This document shows, one piece after another, positions 32,785 to 42,430 of a stretch of 64,000 nt of DNA. Both the position numbers and the translations under genes were made by a program. Source of the stretch: Aurantimonas sp. 22II-16-19i. Its GTDB lineage: Bacteria; Pseudomonadota; Alphaproteobacteria; Rhizobiales; Rhizobiaceae. The notes beneath the pieces are model-generated. The model saw nothing but the letters and a program-made list of their open reading frames with translations, was not told the origin of the DNA and did not search any database. Every line of letters begins with the position of its first letter. Within the stretch, counting starts at the first letter, position 1. The stretch covers positions 62,001-126,000 of the forward strand of contig NZ_AQQS01000011.1 in assembly GCF_002088275.1 (NCBI RefSeq). The letters are read 5' to 3'.

Positions 32785-35139
32785 CGTCGAAAGAGGTCAT
32801 GGGCGCAAGGCCGTCGAGCCGCGGGGCTTTGCGGGCGAACACATGCTCGCGAAGCATCTCCCCTACCTCGTCCCGGTCGGCGACGACGTGCTGATGCTGC
32901 GCGACGGTGACGTGATGGCCTCTTTCATGGTCGAAGGCATCGAGGCGCTCACCGCCGAACAGGCGGCGGTCGGCGACCTGGCCGACGCGATGGGCGGCGG
33001 CGTCGCCCAGTCCGGATCCGATGTCGCCTTCTACGTACATCGGGTCTCCAACCCGGCAAGCGTCGCCATGCCGCCGGTCGAAGGCCAAGGCTTCGCCGCG
33101 GCGGTGGATCGGGCGTGGCAAGCCGACATTCGCGTGATGGGTCTGCGCACGCGCCGGATCATGGTCACGGTGATCGTGCGCCCCATGACGCTGACCAGTC
33201 TGTGGGCCCGGATCACCGGCGGCGGCAAGCGCGATCTCATGGCAATGCGCGAGCGGCGCATCGCCCGGCTCAACGAGGTGGTCGGGCATATGATGGGCGC
33301 GCTCTCTGCGGCCTCGCCTTACCGCCTTTCTGTCTCGAACGGTGAATGGCTCGGGATGCTGCAGGCATGCGTGTCGGGTATTTATCGGCCGCTTTCGCCG
33401 GGGGCGGAATTTCGGCCGCTGGCCGATCTGATGGCCTCATCGCGAGTTGATTTTAGAGACGACACATTCATCGTCTTCGGCAACGACGCGGAGGAGACGC
33501 GCTTCGGCGCGATCTTCACCTACAAGAAATATCCGACCGAAACGCAGGCGGGCGTCTTCGACGGTCTCGACCTGCCGCACGATACGGTCGTCACGCACTC
33601 CTTCACTCCGATCGAGCAATTCGAGGCGCTGGCGCGCGTCCAGCGGACGGCACGGCAGATGCGGGCCGCCGACGACGCGGCACGCTCGCTGGAAATCCAG
33701 CTTGTCGATGCGGCCGATGATCTGGCCTCTGGCCGGATCAGCTTCGGCCTGCACCAAGCCTCCATCACTGTCTTCGCCCGTTCGGAGGCTGAGCTTGATG
33801 AGGTCGCGTCGCGCGTTCGCAGCGCCGGACAACGCACCGGCGGCGTCATGGTGCGTGAGGACATCGGCGCGCGTAGCGCGTACTTCGCGCAGCATCCGGG
33901 CAATCACAGCTACCGCGCCCGCGCGGCAATGATCTCCTCGGCCAACTTCGCGGACTTCGCTGCGCTCCACGCGAACGGCGAAGGGCTCGAGCCGGGCCTT
34001 GTGCCCTGGGGCGCGCCGATCACGACGTTCCGCACGCTCGGCCATGAGCCTTATCGGTTCAGCTTCCATCTGGCGGGCAAGCCAGGTGAGCGCACCGTCG
34101 GCCATTCGCTGATCGTCGGCCGCACGGGCTCGGGCAAGACCGCGGCGATCGCATTCCTGATGGCGCAAGCGCAACGCATCGAACCGCGCCCCCGCATCAT
34201 CGCCTTCGACAAGGACCGCGGCCTTGAAATGGCGCTTCGCGCGCTCGGCGGCAGCTACTCGGCGGTGCGCATGGGCGAGCAAACCGGCTTCAACCCGTTC
34301 CGGGCGGAAGGTGACGCCCGCGGAACGGCATGGCTGACGGACTGGCTTGGCGCGCTGCTTTCGCAGGACGGCGACAAGCTTTCCCCGATGCAGGGGGAAG
34401 CCTTGGCGCAAATGACGGCGAGCAACGCCGATGCCGATCCTGTGTTGCAGACGATCAGCCACTTCCGATCGCAGCTTCGCGGCGTCGATGATGACGGCGA
34501 CCTCTATACGCGCCTGGCGCAATGGGATGAGGGCGGTCGATACGATTGGCTGTTCGGCGGGACCGCCGAAGATCCGTTGCACTTCGCCAATGACGTGACC
34601 GGCTTCGATCTGACGGAATTGCTCGACGTCCCGGCCGTGCGCATGGCCTGGCTGAGCTACGTGTTCCGCCGGATCGAACGTACGATCGAGGACGGACGGC
34701 CGACGCTGGTGGTGCTCGACGAGGCGTGGAAGCTCCTCGATGACCCGTATTTCCAGAGCCGGTTGAAAGACTGGATGCTGACGATGCGAAAGAAGAACGT
34801 CGCGGTCGTCATGCTGACGCAGCGCGTCTCGCACATCGCGGACAGTCGTGCCGGCAACTCGATCCTCGAAAGCATCGCCACGACGATCCTGTTTCCGAAC
34901 TCGCGCAACACGCAGACCGAGCTTGCGCCGCTCGGCCTGAGCGATGGCGAGACGGAGTTTCTCATGTCGTCGGGGTCAGGCAACCGCTACGCCTCGATCC
35001 GCTCCGGCGACAGAAGTGTCTTCGTCGACATGGACCTTGGAGCGCTCGGCCCGCTTCTGACAGCTCTAGTGTCCGGTCCCGGCGGCGAAAACTCGCCCCC
35101 GACTGGCGAGAAAATCCCGGCTTCTGGAAGGAGCTTTGA
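32777..35139 (+). CDS. virB4: VirB4 ATPase with 3'-terminal frameshift and stop loss
   Basis: About 788 codons encode the large T4SS ATPase. Walker A is GRTGSGKT at 448-455; Walker B lies in LVVLDEAWKLLDD near 650. It drives pilus assembly and substrate passage at the inner membrane. The expected C-terminus RKLAPDWRENPGFWKEL with TGA at 35137-35139 is present in a shifted frame. A one-base deletion in or near the GGTCCC run (about 35071-35082) explains this. In the sequence as given, the frame runs on without a stop to 36001, into virB5, for 1074 codons. Confidence 0.9.
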
Positions 35140-35141
35140 CC

Positions 35142-35282
35142 ATGAACATCAAGATCCTCCCCGTCCTTTTGCTGGCCGCCTCGACGGCCGGGTGCGCAAG
35201 CTACACCGCCGAAAAGTGGCCCTGCCAGGCGAAGACCTGCGAATGGGCTCCGATCAACCAAGGGAGTGTCGTAGTCCAATGA
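35142..35282 (+). CDS. small VirB7/EexN-like lipoprotein
   Basis: The product has 46 residues. A signal peptide with lipobox STAGC (Cys18) is followed by a short mature peptide with two more Cys (WPCQAKTCEW). Small Cys-containing lipoproteins at this place act as VirB7 partners of VirB9 or as entry-exclusion lipoproteins. It has a good site (GGAAGGAG) and overlaps virB5 by 4 bp (ATGA). It is encoded in a different frame from the virB4/virB5 read-through. Confidence 0.75.
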   Translation: MNIKILPVLLLAASTAGCASYTAEKWPCQAKTCEWAPINQGSVVVQ

Positions 35283-36001
35283 AACGGATGATCCGAACCC
35301 TGGCGGCCTCGATCGTCGTCGTCTCGCTGGGAAGCATCCCGGCCCATGCCGAGGGCGTGCCCGTTATCGACGGTGCGGCCATCGCGCAGTTCATCAAGCA
35401 GCTCGAACAGATGCAGAAGGATTACGAGAACCAGCTCGAGCAACTGACGAACCTGCAGGATCAGCTCGAAAGCATGACTGGCGACAAGGGGATCGGCGGC
35501 ATCCTCAACTCGGCGACCGATCAGAGCGCACGAGAGGCGGCCGATAGCCTAAGCTCGATCATCGACAGTGCCATTTCGGGCGGCGGCCTCTCCGGCAACA
35601 CCTCTGTCATCAGCGACCGGATCTCGGAACTGAAAGACACGTTCGGCCTCGCCGATCTGACGCAATTTCTCGGCTCCGAACGCACGCAGGACCGGGCGTT
35701 GGCGACGCAGGCCGGGTCCGGCATGGCGGCCGTGGCAACGGCCGAAGATACCTACCAGCGCGCCAATGCGTCGATGGATCGGGTGAACGGCATGATCGAG
35801 GACATCGACAGCAACGCCGATCTCAAAGCCTCGGTCGACTACAACACGCGGATGCTGGCCGAAGTCGCGGTTCTCCTCAACGAAAACCTGCGCGTTCAGG
35901 CCGCGATAGCAAACACGGTCGGCACCGACGCGATTTCGTCAGCTCGTGACCGCGCCGCGCAGCGCAAATTCATGACAGGAGCTGGAAGCAGTGAGGAGTA
36001 A
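35279..36001 (+). CDS. virB5: VirB5-like minor pilin
   Basis: The product has 240 residues. A signal peptide ends in PAHAEG, and the mature protein is helical, with a coiled coil at about 37-72 (IAQFIKQLEQMQKDYENQLEQL) as in VirB5/TraC. It caps or adheres the pilus tip. The ATG at 35279 is in the same frame as virB4, which here has no stop before it. Independent initiation at 35279 is still likely because it overlaps the lipoprotein stop. Confidence 0.88.
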   Translation: MKRMIRTLAASIVVVSLGSIPAHAEGVPVIDGAAIAQFIKQLEQMQKDYENQLEQLTNLQDQLESMTGDKGIGGILNSATDQSAREAADSLSSIIDSAISGGGLSGNTSVISDRISELKDTFGLADLTQFLGSERTQDRALATQAGSGMAAVATAEDTYQRANASMDRVNGMIEDIDSNADLKASVDYNTRMLAEVAVLLNENLRVQAAIANTVGTDAISSARDRAAQRKFMTGAGSSEE

Positions 36002-36437
36002 GCCATTGAAGATCCTAGCCCTCATTCTCACCGTGGCTGCATCGACGACTGTCCTCGCCGGTTCCGCCTCGGCGGATGAAAAGCGCGGCTTTGGATGCCG
36101 CTATGAGTCCAGCGTCGATAAAAGCGAATTGAATGCCCGCGCGCCCAACTACACCCTGCGAGGAATCCTCGAAGAATACAGGCTTCGGTGGGATGCGGCG
36201 GACGCACGCGCCCAATGCAAGGCGTTCGCCGAAGGCAAGGCCTACGAGATCGGTTGCCGTCGCGGTCGTCGTGATTGGGACGCCATTGCTGCGATGGTCC
36301 CGGACAAGATGTGGGACATGTCGAGGGCAGAAGCAAAGCCATTCCTTAATAAACTCAAAGAGGAGGATGACGGGTACAAGGCGGCGATCGATTATTGTCG
36401 GGACGTTGGCGCGGTCGAGAAAAGCTGGTCACGTTAA
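35991..36437 (+). CDS. secreted protein of unknown function within virB operon
   Basis: The product has 148 residues and starts at GTG (35991), overlapping virB5 by 11 bp. A signal peptide ends in SASAD. The mature part is charged and has Cys at 36, 76, 89 and 136 (FGCRYES, RAQCKAF, EIGCRRG, IDYCRD), which could form two disulfides. It takes the position often used by entry-exclusion genes in VirB operons. Codon use is slightly more AT-rich than the neighbours. No family recognised. Confidence 0.65.
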   Translation: MRSKPLKILALILTVAASTTVLAGSASADEKRGFGCRYESSVDKSELNARAPNYTLRGILEEYRLRWDAADARAQCKAFAEGKAYEIGCRRGRRDWDAIAAMVPDKMWDMSRAEAKPFLNKLKEEDDGYKAAIDYCRDVGAVEKSWSR

Positions 36438-36468
36438 CACGGCCACTACGCAATAGAGTATAGGGCCG

Positions 36469-37659
36469 ATGGCAACATTCATCTCTGATACCTTGAATGA
36501 GGTTGACGCTGCTATTGCCGGTTATGCCGAAACTGTCTTTGGAAATTTCAGCAGTTCAGTTTCGACCCTTCTTCAGATGATGGGTGTCGTCGGCCTTGCA
36601 TTCATTGCGCTGAATACGCTCGTCCAATGGGTGCCGGTCCGTGTGACGGATTACAGCCGATGGATGGTTCGGTACATCGTCATAACAATGATAGCGACTA
36701 GCTGGGCGCAGTTTCAGCCGATCTACGACATCATCACCAACACGCCAGGCGATCTTGGAGCGGCGCTATTGGACGCGTCCGGGCCATCGGATCTGAATAC
36801 GGCTCTCGATGAGATGATTACTGGCTTGTTCGATTTTTCAGAAAGGGCAAACGACGAAAGCGGCTACTTCTCGATCAGCCTGACCGCTGTTTTGGTATGG
36901 GTCGTCGGCGCGCTGATGGCATGCGTTGCGATCATCGTGAGCAGCATCGCCAAGGTCGGCCTTGCGATGGCCGTCTCGTTGGCGCCAATCTTCATCCCGA
37001 CTCTGATGTTCAAGGCAAGCGGCAATCTCTTCGAGAGCTGGGTTCGCTTCACTCTCGGCTTCGCGTTGATCCCGCTCGTCATGGCAGGGGTCATGGGTGC
37101 CATCGTCGGGATCGGGCAAGGGATGATCGCCGAGGCCGCCGACGCGGTGGAACTGTCAGAGGCAGCTGGATTCCTGATCGTCGGCGCCGCAGCAATTTTC
37201 CTGATGATCCAGGTGCCGACGCTGGTGAACGGCCTCGCCGGCACGTTCGTGGCGACGGCGAACGGCGTGGGGATTGCCCGCCAAGGGACGGGGGTCGCCG
37301 GCGGCGGCGTGAAAAGCGCCACGCAGATGGCAACACCGCGCGTCATGCAGGCGGCCTCGGCCATCGGTGCGGCCCGCAGCAGCGGAGGCGGGGCAGGATC
37401 GCGCGTCAGCGCCGCGCTGCAGGACGCAAAGCAAACCTCCGCGTCGATGCGCGAGAACCGCGAACGCATCGGCGTGCGGAATATGGAACGAGGCCAGCGC
37501 ACCTCGATGGGGGAGCGCGCCGAAGCGGGGCGTGCAGCGATGCTCCAGCAGGCCCGCGAGAACCGGACAACTCGCGCTGGCGCCAACGGCAATCAAAGAG
37601 CGGCGATCCACAATGCCATGCGCTCGGCGCAGGAGCACAAGACGGGAGGCACCGGCTAA
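36469..37659 (+). CDS. virB6: VirB6/TrbL-like polytopic membrane protein
   Basis: The product has 396 residues. Several membrane helices occupy residues 15-270, followed by a hydrophilic Arg/Ala/Gly-rich tail (about 290-396). The VirB6 core region VGLAMAVSLAPIFIPTLMF and the following SWVRFTLGFALIPLVM are clear. It forms part of the inner-membrane translocation channel. Confidence 0.92.
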   Translation: MATFISDTLNEVDAAIAGYAETVFGNFSSSVSTLLQMMGVVGLAFIALNTLVQWVPVRVTDYSRWMVRYIVITMIATSWAQFQPIYDIITNTPGDLGAALLDASGPSDLNTALDEMITGLFDFSERANDESGYFSISLTAVLVWVVGALMACVAIIVSSIAKVGLAMAVSLAPIFIPTLMFKASGNLFESWVRFTLGFALIPLVMAGVMGAIVGIGQGMIAEAADAVELSEAAGFLIVGAAAIFLMIQVPTLVNGLAGTFVATANGVGIARQGTGVAGGGVKSATQMATPRVMQAASAIGAARSSGGGAGSRVSAALQDAKQTSASMRENRERIGVRNMERGQRTSMGERAEAGRAAMLQQARENRTTRAGANGNQRAAIHNAMRSAQEHKTGGTG

Positions 37660-37755
37660 TCGCCGCCGTCTCCTGCCGTCCGGGTAGAGAACCAATCCCC
37701 TGAACAGCAGGAGTTTGATTGCGCCCCGCTCGGCGCAGGAGAAGGAATTTGTCTG

Positions 37756-38436
37756 ATGGCAAAAAATAGAACCAGCAACGAAATCGCGGCTGGGTTTGCG
37801 GACGAAGTGTTTTTCGGCCTTCGCCGTCAGCGGAACGTCCTCGGCTTCGTCGCAGCGGGTAGCATCACTGTAGCAATGACCTCGGTGGTGGCCCTCTGCC
37901 TCGCCCTGCCGATGAAGGAAATCCGGCCCTATGTGGTGATGGTGGACAGGTCCACCGGCGAAAGCGAACAGATCGTCTCGACGCGGCCGGGCTCGCTGTC
38001 GGATCAAGAGGCCGTCCAAGAAGCCGAAATCGTCCGCTATGTGACCGATCGCGAGACCTACGATGTGGCGGACAACGCCGAGCGCATTCCCATGGTCGCC
38101 AACACGTCGGTCGGGCAAGCCAGCGCGTCGATCCGCGCGCTCTGGAACTCCTCGGCCGACAACTACCCGCCCGATATCTACGGCACGGACACGCTGATTA
38201 CCGTCAAGGTCAGCTCGATCTCGATGCTGGGCGACAAGACCGCACAGGTGCGCTTCACGCGCCGTCTGGAACGCCCTGGCGACAACCCGATTGAGCGCAA
38301 TTTCGTCGCCACGGTCGGCTTCGAATTTCGCCCGCGCGTCGAACGCAATCTCGAACAGGTCTGGCGCAATCCGCTCGGCTTCACGGTGACGAACTACCGG
38401 GTCGATGCCGAAACCCTTCGCGCTCGGGAGAACTGA
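37756..38436 (+). CDS. virB8: VirB8-like assembly factor
   Basis: The product has 226 residues. A short cytoplasmic start and one membrane helix (about 32-55) are followed by a periplasmic NTF2-like domain, with NPLGFTVTNYRVDAETL at the end. VirB8 nucleates the channel. The 96 bp before it contain no convincing virB7; the lipoprotein at 35142 may fill that role. GGAGAAGGA ribosome site. Confidence 0.93.
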   Translation: MAKNRTSNEIAAGFADEVFFGLRRQRNVLGFVAAGSITVAMTSVVALCLALPMKEIRPYVVMVDRSTGESEQIVSTRPGSLSDQEAVQEAEIVRYVTDRETYDVADNAERIPMVANTSVGQASASIRALWNSSADNYPPDIYGTDTLITVKVSSISMLGDKTAQVRFTRRLERPGDNPIERNFVATVGFEFRPRVERNLEQVWRNPLGFTVTNYRVDAETLRAREN

Positions 38437-38438
38437 CC

Positions 38439-39206
38439 ATGAAACTTCGTCAGATGACTCTCGGTGCGCTGGCGCTCGGCGCTTCGGTGGCGGCGGCGCA
38501 AGCGGAAGTCAAACCCCGGCCCTACGCGGCCGATCCGCGCATTCGCCATTACACCTACAACGAACATCAGGTGTACCGGCTCGACGTGTACATGAAATTC
38601 ATCACCTCGCTGCAATTTGGCGCCGGCGAGAACGTGGAATCGGTGCAGGTCGGCGATAGCGCGTCCTGGCAGATCGTGCGGCTCTCGCGCGGCGACGTCT
38701 TGTCGGTGAAGCCGCTCATTGAGAACGCCTATACCAACATGACGGTCTACACGGATCGGCGTGTCTACACGTTCGAGCTGCGCGCCAAGCGCGGCCGGGT
38801 CGGAGATCCGAGCCTCAGCTATCGGATCGACTTCACCTATCCCGACGAGGAGGCCGCGCGGCGGCGGTCGCAACAAGAGCGCGCGGCGCGGCCAAAGGAC
38901 TTCGACTACTATTACTCGGGCACGGCCCGCAGCATCGTGCCGGTGCAGGTCTACGACGACGGCCGCAGCACCTATTTCCGCTTCGCGCCGGACAGCCCGC
39001 GTCCGGCGGTGTTTGCGGCCAATGCCGGCGGCCAGGAAGCCATCGTCAACGTCACTCAAACCCGTGACGGGTTCGTCGTCTCGCGCACCTCGAAGCGTTG
39101 GACGCTGCGCCTCGGCGACAAGATTATTCCCATCGCCCACGGCTCTGTTGCCCGCCACAGTGGCGGCGCGTCGCGGTCCGGCTTCTTGCGCGGGAAAGAC
39201 CGCTGA
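38439..39206 (+). CDS. virB9: VirB9-like outer-membrane complex protein
   Basis: The product has 255 residues with a signal peptide (AAAQAE). The N-terminal pattern RPYAADPRIRHYTYNEHQVYRLDVY and the C-terminal beta domain with FRFAPDSPRPAVFA are VirB9 features. It forms the outer-membrane core with VirB7 and VirB10. Its stop overlaps the virB10 start (TGATG). Confidence 0.93.
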   Translation: MKLRQMTLGALALGASVAAAQAEVKPRPYAADPRIRHYTYNEHQVYRLDVYMKFITSLQFGAGENVESVQVGDSASWQIVRLSRGDVLSVKPLIENAYTNMTVYTDRRVYTFELRAKRGRVGDPSLSYRIDFTYPDEEAARRRSQQERAARPKDFDYYYSGTARSIVPVQVYDDGRSTYFRFAPDSPRPAVFAANAGGQEAIVNVTQTRDGFVVSRTSKRWTLRLGDKIIPIAHGSVARHSGGASRSGFLRGKDR

Positions 39207-40528
39207 TGGCCGATGACAACACCGTCGATCGCGAACGCCTCGCCGCTGAGCGCCGCCGGGCGTTTGAAACCAAGCCGAAGGGGAAAGGCTCGCGGATCGT
39301 CATCGGCGCGATCATGGGCGTCGCCTTCCTCGCCATCGCCGCCCTCGTCCTGGCTCCGGATCAGGTGCGCTCGCTCTTGGGCGGACGCACCTCGACCAGC
39401 GAGACGATGCAGGAAACGTCGCGCACGGACAGCGGTATCTCGACGGAGATCACGGTGCCCGATGACGTGGATACGCCGGTTGATGTCGATCCACCGATGC
39501 GCCCGGAGCCGGCGCGTCCGGCAGCCGATGACAGCGAGTATCGGTCGAAGATTGCCGCCCTGGAACGGCAGCTCGAAGAGATGCGCTCGCAAAGCGGCAA
39601 TCAGGTCGACAAGATCCGCTCCCTGCTGGATGAACAGGCACGAGCTCTCCGTGACCAGTTCGAACGGGAGCGAAAAGCGCAAGAAGCCGAGTATGAGCGC
39701 CGCTTGCGGGCCGCGCGCGAAGCGGCGGCCGCCGACAAGCTGAGCGAGGAGCAGGCGGCCGCTCGGGCGCGGCTCGAGGAAGAACGCGCGCGGCGCGAAG
39801 CGATCGCGCATGAGCAGGTCCAGTCGGATGCGCTCGTGCTGGACGGCGGCGCGAAGACCGCTGGCTCTTCCTCGGTGAAAGGAGGCGATCGCGAGCTTTC
39901 GAGCAATGAAGAGTTCATGCGATCCGCCTCGACGCAGAGCTACGACACGGTGCGCGCCACGACAATCGCCAATCCGGCGCGGACGATCGTGCAGGGCACG
40001 TCGCTTGCTGCCGTCCTAGAAACGGCGGTTTCGACGGAGTTGCCCGGCATCATCCGCGCCGTCGTCTCGCACGACGTCTATTCCTATGACGGCGACAACG
40101 TCCTTTTGCCACGCGGCTCCCGTCTGATCGGCACCTACAATTCCGACGTGTCGATTGCGCAGAACCGGGCGCAAATCGCATGGAATCGGGCAGTGACGCC
40201 GAAGGGTGTCAGTGTCGAGCTTGGCGGCTATGGCGCCGACCGGCTGGGCATGTCGGGTCAGTCCGGCCACGTCGATACGCGCTTTCGTGAACGCTTCGGC
40301 GCGGCCGCGTTGATCTCCCTCATCACCCTCGGCCCGCAATTCATCGTCAAAGACGGGTCCAGCGAAGGATCCAGCGGGACGGTGAGCGATGCGGCCGACG
40401 ATCTCACCGGCGATCTGGAAAAAACCACGCAGAGCGTCATGGCGGACTATCTGTCGCTCGGTCCGGTGATCTACATCGACCAGGGCACGGCGATTTCGGT
40501 CATGGTCAACCGCGATCTCGTCTTCTGA
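39206..40528 (+). CDS. virB10: VirB10-like core complex protein
   Basis: The product has 440 residues. A cytoplasmic start and single membrane helix (about 33-52) are followed by a Pro-rich and long charged coiled-coil stretch (about 110-210) and the conserved C-terminal domain, including ISHDVYSYDG-type and LLPRGSRLIGTYNS sequences. VirB10 spans both membranes and senses ATP use by the motor. Overlaps virB11 by one base. Confidence 0.93.
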   Translation: MADDNTVDRERLAAERRRAFETKPKGKGSRIVIGAIMGVAFLAIAALVLAPDQVRSLLGGRTSTSETMQETSRTDSGISTEITVPDDVDTPVDVDPPMRPEPARPAADDSEYRSKIAALERQLEEMRSQSGNQVDKIRSLLDEQARALRDQFERERKAQEAEYERRLRAAREAAAADKLSEEQAAARARLEEERARREAIAHEQVQSDALVLDGGAKTAGSSSVKGGDRELSSNEEFMRSASTQSYDTVRATTIANPARTIVQGTSLAAVLETAVSTELPGIIRAVVSHDVYSYDGDNVLLPRGSRLIGTYNSDVSIAQNRAQIAWNRAVTPKGVSVELGGYGADRLGMSGQSGHVDTRFRERFGAAALISLITLGPQFIVKDGSSEGSSGTVSDAADDLTGDLEKTTQSVMADYLSLGPVIYIDQGTAISVMVNRDLVF

Positions 40529-41580
40529 TGGGCGGTGCTCCGAGCAGCCACGCCGAACAAGGGCTCCTCCCCCTTCGCTCCCTGTTGATCTCAGAAGAGG
40601 TCAACGAGGTGGTGGTGAACCCTGACAGGCGCATTTGGGTGGAGTACGCCTCTGAGCCGCACATGCGGCTTTGGGACGGGGAAATTCCCGCCGCACGGCT
40701 CAAGACGCTCGGCTCGCATCTCGCCGGCGAGTCGAGAAACCAGCTCGGCCCGAACCACCCGATCGTGTCGGGCCGCGTGCAGGTGTTCGGCCAGTCGATG
40801 CGTGTGCAGGTGATCGTGCCGCCAGCCATCGAAGACGGCGTGTCGGTCTCCATCCGCAAATACATCTCCCGGGTTCTGGCCGTGACGGAAGTCGACTTCC
40901 TCGTCGGCCATCAGGTCGATGTGGAAGGTGAGCGGCAGGCCAAGCTGACCGCACTGGCGCAGCTTGCCGAGAGGGGCAGGCTGCAAGAGCTGCTGCAAAA
41001 GGCGATAGACGACCGTCTCAACATTCTCGTATCGGGCGGCACGTCGTCGGGAAAGACGACGCTTGCCCGCGCCATGCTCGCCTTAAGCGACCAGGCCGAA
41101 CGGATGGTGACGATCGAGGACGCGCCGGAGCTACACTTGCCGCACCCGAACGCGGTGCCGCTGATCGCCGATCGGCGTCCCGGCTCGGAACGCTCGCCCG
41201 CCCGCCTTCTCGAAAGCTCTCTGCGGATGCGTCCGGATCGTTTGATCCTGGGCGAAATCCGCGGCGAGGAGGCGTTCAACTTCCTTGAAGCGATCAACAC
41301 TGGCCATCCGGGATCGATCAGCACCATTCACGCCGACAGTCCCGCCCTGGCGCTCGAACGGCTGGCGATGATGGTGATGCGGGCGGGAATGAATCAAACG
41401 CGCCAGGATATCTTGGACTATGCGCGTCACACCGTCGATCTCATCATTCAGGTCGGCCGCCGAGGCGGCAAGCGCGGCGTGCTTGAAGTATACCGGCCCG
41501 CAGCGCAGGCACTCGATCCAATCAAGATTACAAAACCGAGTCATACCCAAGCAGCGACGAGCTTGCTGAGCGCGCGATAG
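40528..41580 (+). CDS. virB11: VirB11-like traffic ATPase
   Basis: The product has 350 residues. Walker A is GGTSSGKTT at about 170-178, the Asp box is TIEDAPELHLPHPN, Walker B is in PDRLILGEIRGEEAF, and the His box is TGHPGSISTIHAD. A hexameric ATPase that switches between pilus building and DNA transfer. It is the last gene of the virB operon. Confidence 0.94.
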   Translation: MGGAPSSHAEQGLLPLRSLLISEEVNEVVVNPDRRIWVEYASEPHMRLWDGEIPAARLKTLGSHLAGESRNQLGPNHPIVSGRVQVFGQSMRVQVIVPPAIEDGVSVSIRKYISRVLAVTEVDFLVGHQVDVEGERQAKLTALAQLAERGRLQELLQKAIDDRLNILVSGGTSSGKTTLARAMLALSDQAERMVTIEDAPELHLPHPNAVPLIADRRPGSERSPARLLESSLRMRPDRLILGEIRGEEAFNFLEAINTGHPGSISTIHADSPALALERLAMMVMRAGMNQTRQDILDYARHTVDLIIQVGRRGGKRGVLEVYRPAAQALDPIKITKPSHTQAATSLLSAR

Positions 41581-41624
41581 TTCGCGTCGTGCTTTCAAAG
41601 CTGGTCATGACATTTACGAAGGGC

Positions 41625-41648
41625 AAGGTCCGTTATCGACCGGACCCT
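41625..41648 (+). terminator. possible terminator after virB11
   Basis: GGTCCG (41627-41632) and CGGACC (41641-41646) form a stem with an 8-bp loop between the convergent virB11 and PIN-toxin genes, flanked by AAG and CTT that extend the pairing. There is no clear T-run, so the assignment is weak. Confidence 0.35.
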
Positions 41649-41656
41649 TCGGAGCA

Positions 41657-42088
41657 TCAGGGGTTTATGGGCTGCCACGGGCATTCCAGCTCGATGTCGA
41701 ACTCCACAAAGTCCTTCACATTCCGGGTGAGCAGAATGAGTCCGTAGTGCTTCGCAGTGGCGGCGATCAAGCTGTCGTAGTCTTTCACACCGTTCGCCGC
41801 CTGAAACTTGCCTGCAATCACCGCGATCGGCGTGGTGACCTGTAGGATCTGGCCATTGTCATAATTTCCAAGCACGCGTTGCTGGAACCACTCGCTGAGA
41901 ACCGCCGCCTGTTGGATGTCGCCGCGCCTTTCGATCAGCTCGATCCCGCGTGCAATCTCCATAATGGTGATCACCGAGATGCGGGTCTCATCGTGATCGA
42001 TGCCTCTCATGTAGGCGAGAACGGTGGCGTCAGAGCCGAGACCTTTTCGGATCTCGGAAACGACGTTGGTATCGAGCAGGTAAGCCAT
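41657..42088 (-). CDS. PIN-domain toxin, VapC/FitB type
   Basis: The product has 143 residues. PIN acidic residues are visible in LLDTNVVSE (Asp6), TIMEIARG (Glu) and VKDYDSLIAATA (Asp), and the family end TRNVKDF. A second PIN toxin in the window, unrelated in detail to the one at 27712. Its start overlaps the antitoxin stop by one base (TGATG). Confidence 0.92.
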   Translation of the reverse strand: MAYLLDTNVVSEIRKGLGSDATVLAYMRGIDHDETRISVITIMEIARGIELIERRGDIQQAAVLSEWFQQRVLGNYDNGQILQVTTPIAVIAGKFQAANGVKDYDSLIAATAKHYGLILLTRNVKDFVEFDIELECPWQPINP

Positions 42089-42369
42089 CAGTCGAGATCG
42101 AGCGCACGCGGCTTAATGGCGCGACGGTCGCTATCGGGCTCGAACTCGATGGCCGCAGCCGGCGGAAAGGACAGGGCATCGACCGCACTCAGTCGAGGAG
42201 CAGCGGCGCGTTGCCCCACCATCTCCGTGTAAATCTCATAAGACATCAACACGAATGCCGGACGCTTGTGTTCGGTGATGATCACCGGCGCGTTTATCGC
42301 AGCCCGCTTCGCCGGGCCGACGTCTCGATTGAAGTCACGAGAGGAGATCGTCGGATTGATGATGGACAT
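42088..42369 (-). CDS. Phd/YefM-type antitoxin
   Basis: The product has 93 residues. The N-terminal ISSRDFNRDVGPAKRAAINAPVIITEHKRPAFVLMSYEIY is the Phd/YefM DNA-binding fold; the C-terminal part is disordered and binds the PIN toxin. The start is the ATG at 42369; the upstream extension would include the promoter. Confidence 0.9.
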   Translation of the reverse strand: MSIINPTISSRDFNRDVGPAKRAAINAPVIITEHKRPAFVLMSYEIYTEMVGQRAAAPRLSAVDALSFPPAAAIEFEPDSDRRAIKPRALDLD

Positions 42370-42397
42370 AGAGATTCCAAAATAGGTACAAATGAAA

Positions 42398-42425
42398 AAT
42401 GTATCTACTATTTTGCTGATGTCAA
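42398..42425 (-). promoter_or_regulatory. promoter of the Phd/PIN toxin-antitoxin pair
   Basis: On the minus strand TTGACA (42420-42425) and TACATT (42398-42403) are 16 bp apart, 28 bp before the antitoxin ATG. The AT-rich stretch stands out from the GC-rich surroundings. Confidence 0.6.
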
Positions 42426-42430
42426 GCGGT

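Noticed and set aside
33437-34834. 465-codon frame antisense to virB4
   Set aside because: Shadow of the virB4 codon pattern; no recognisable domain or start site.
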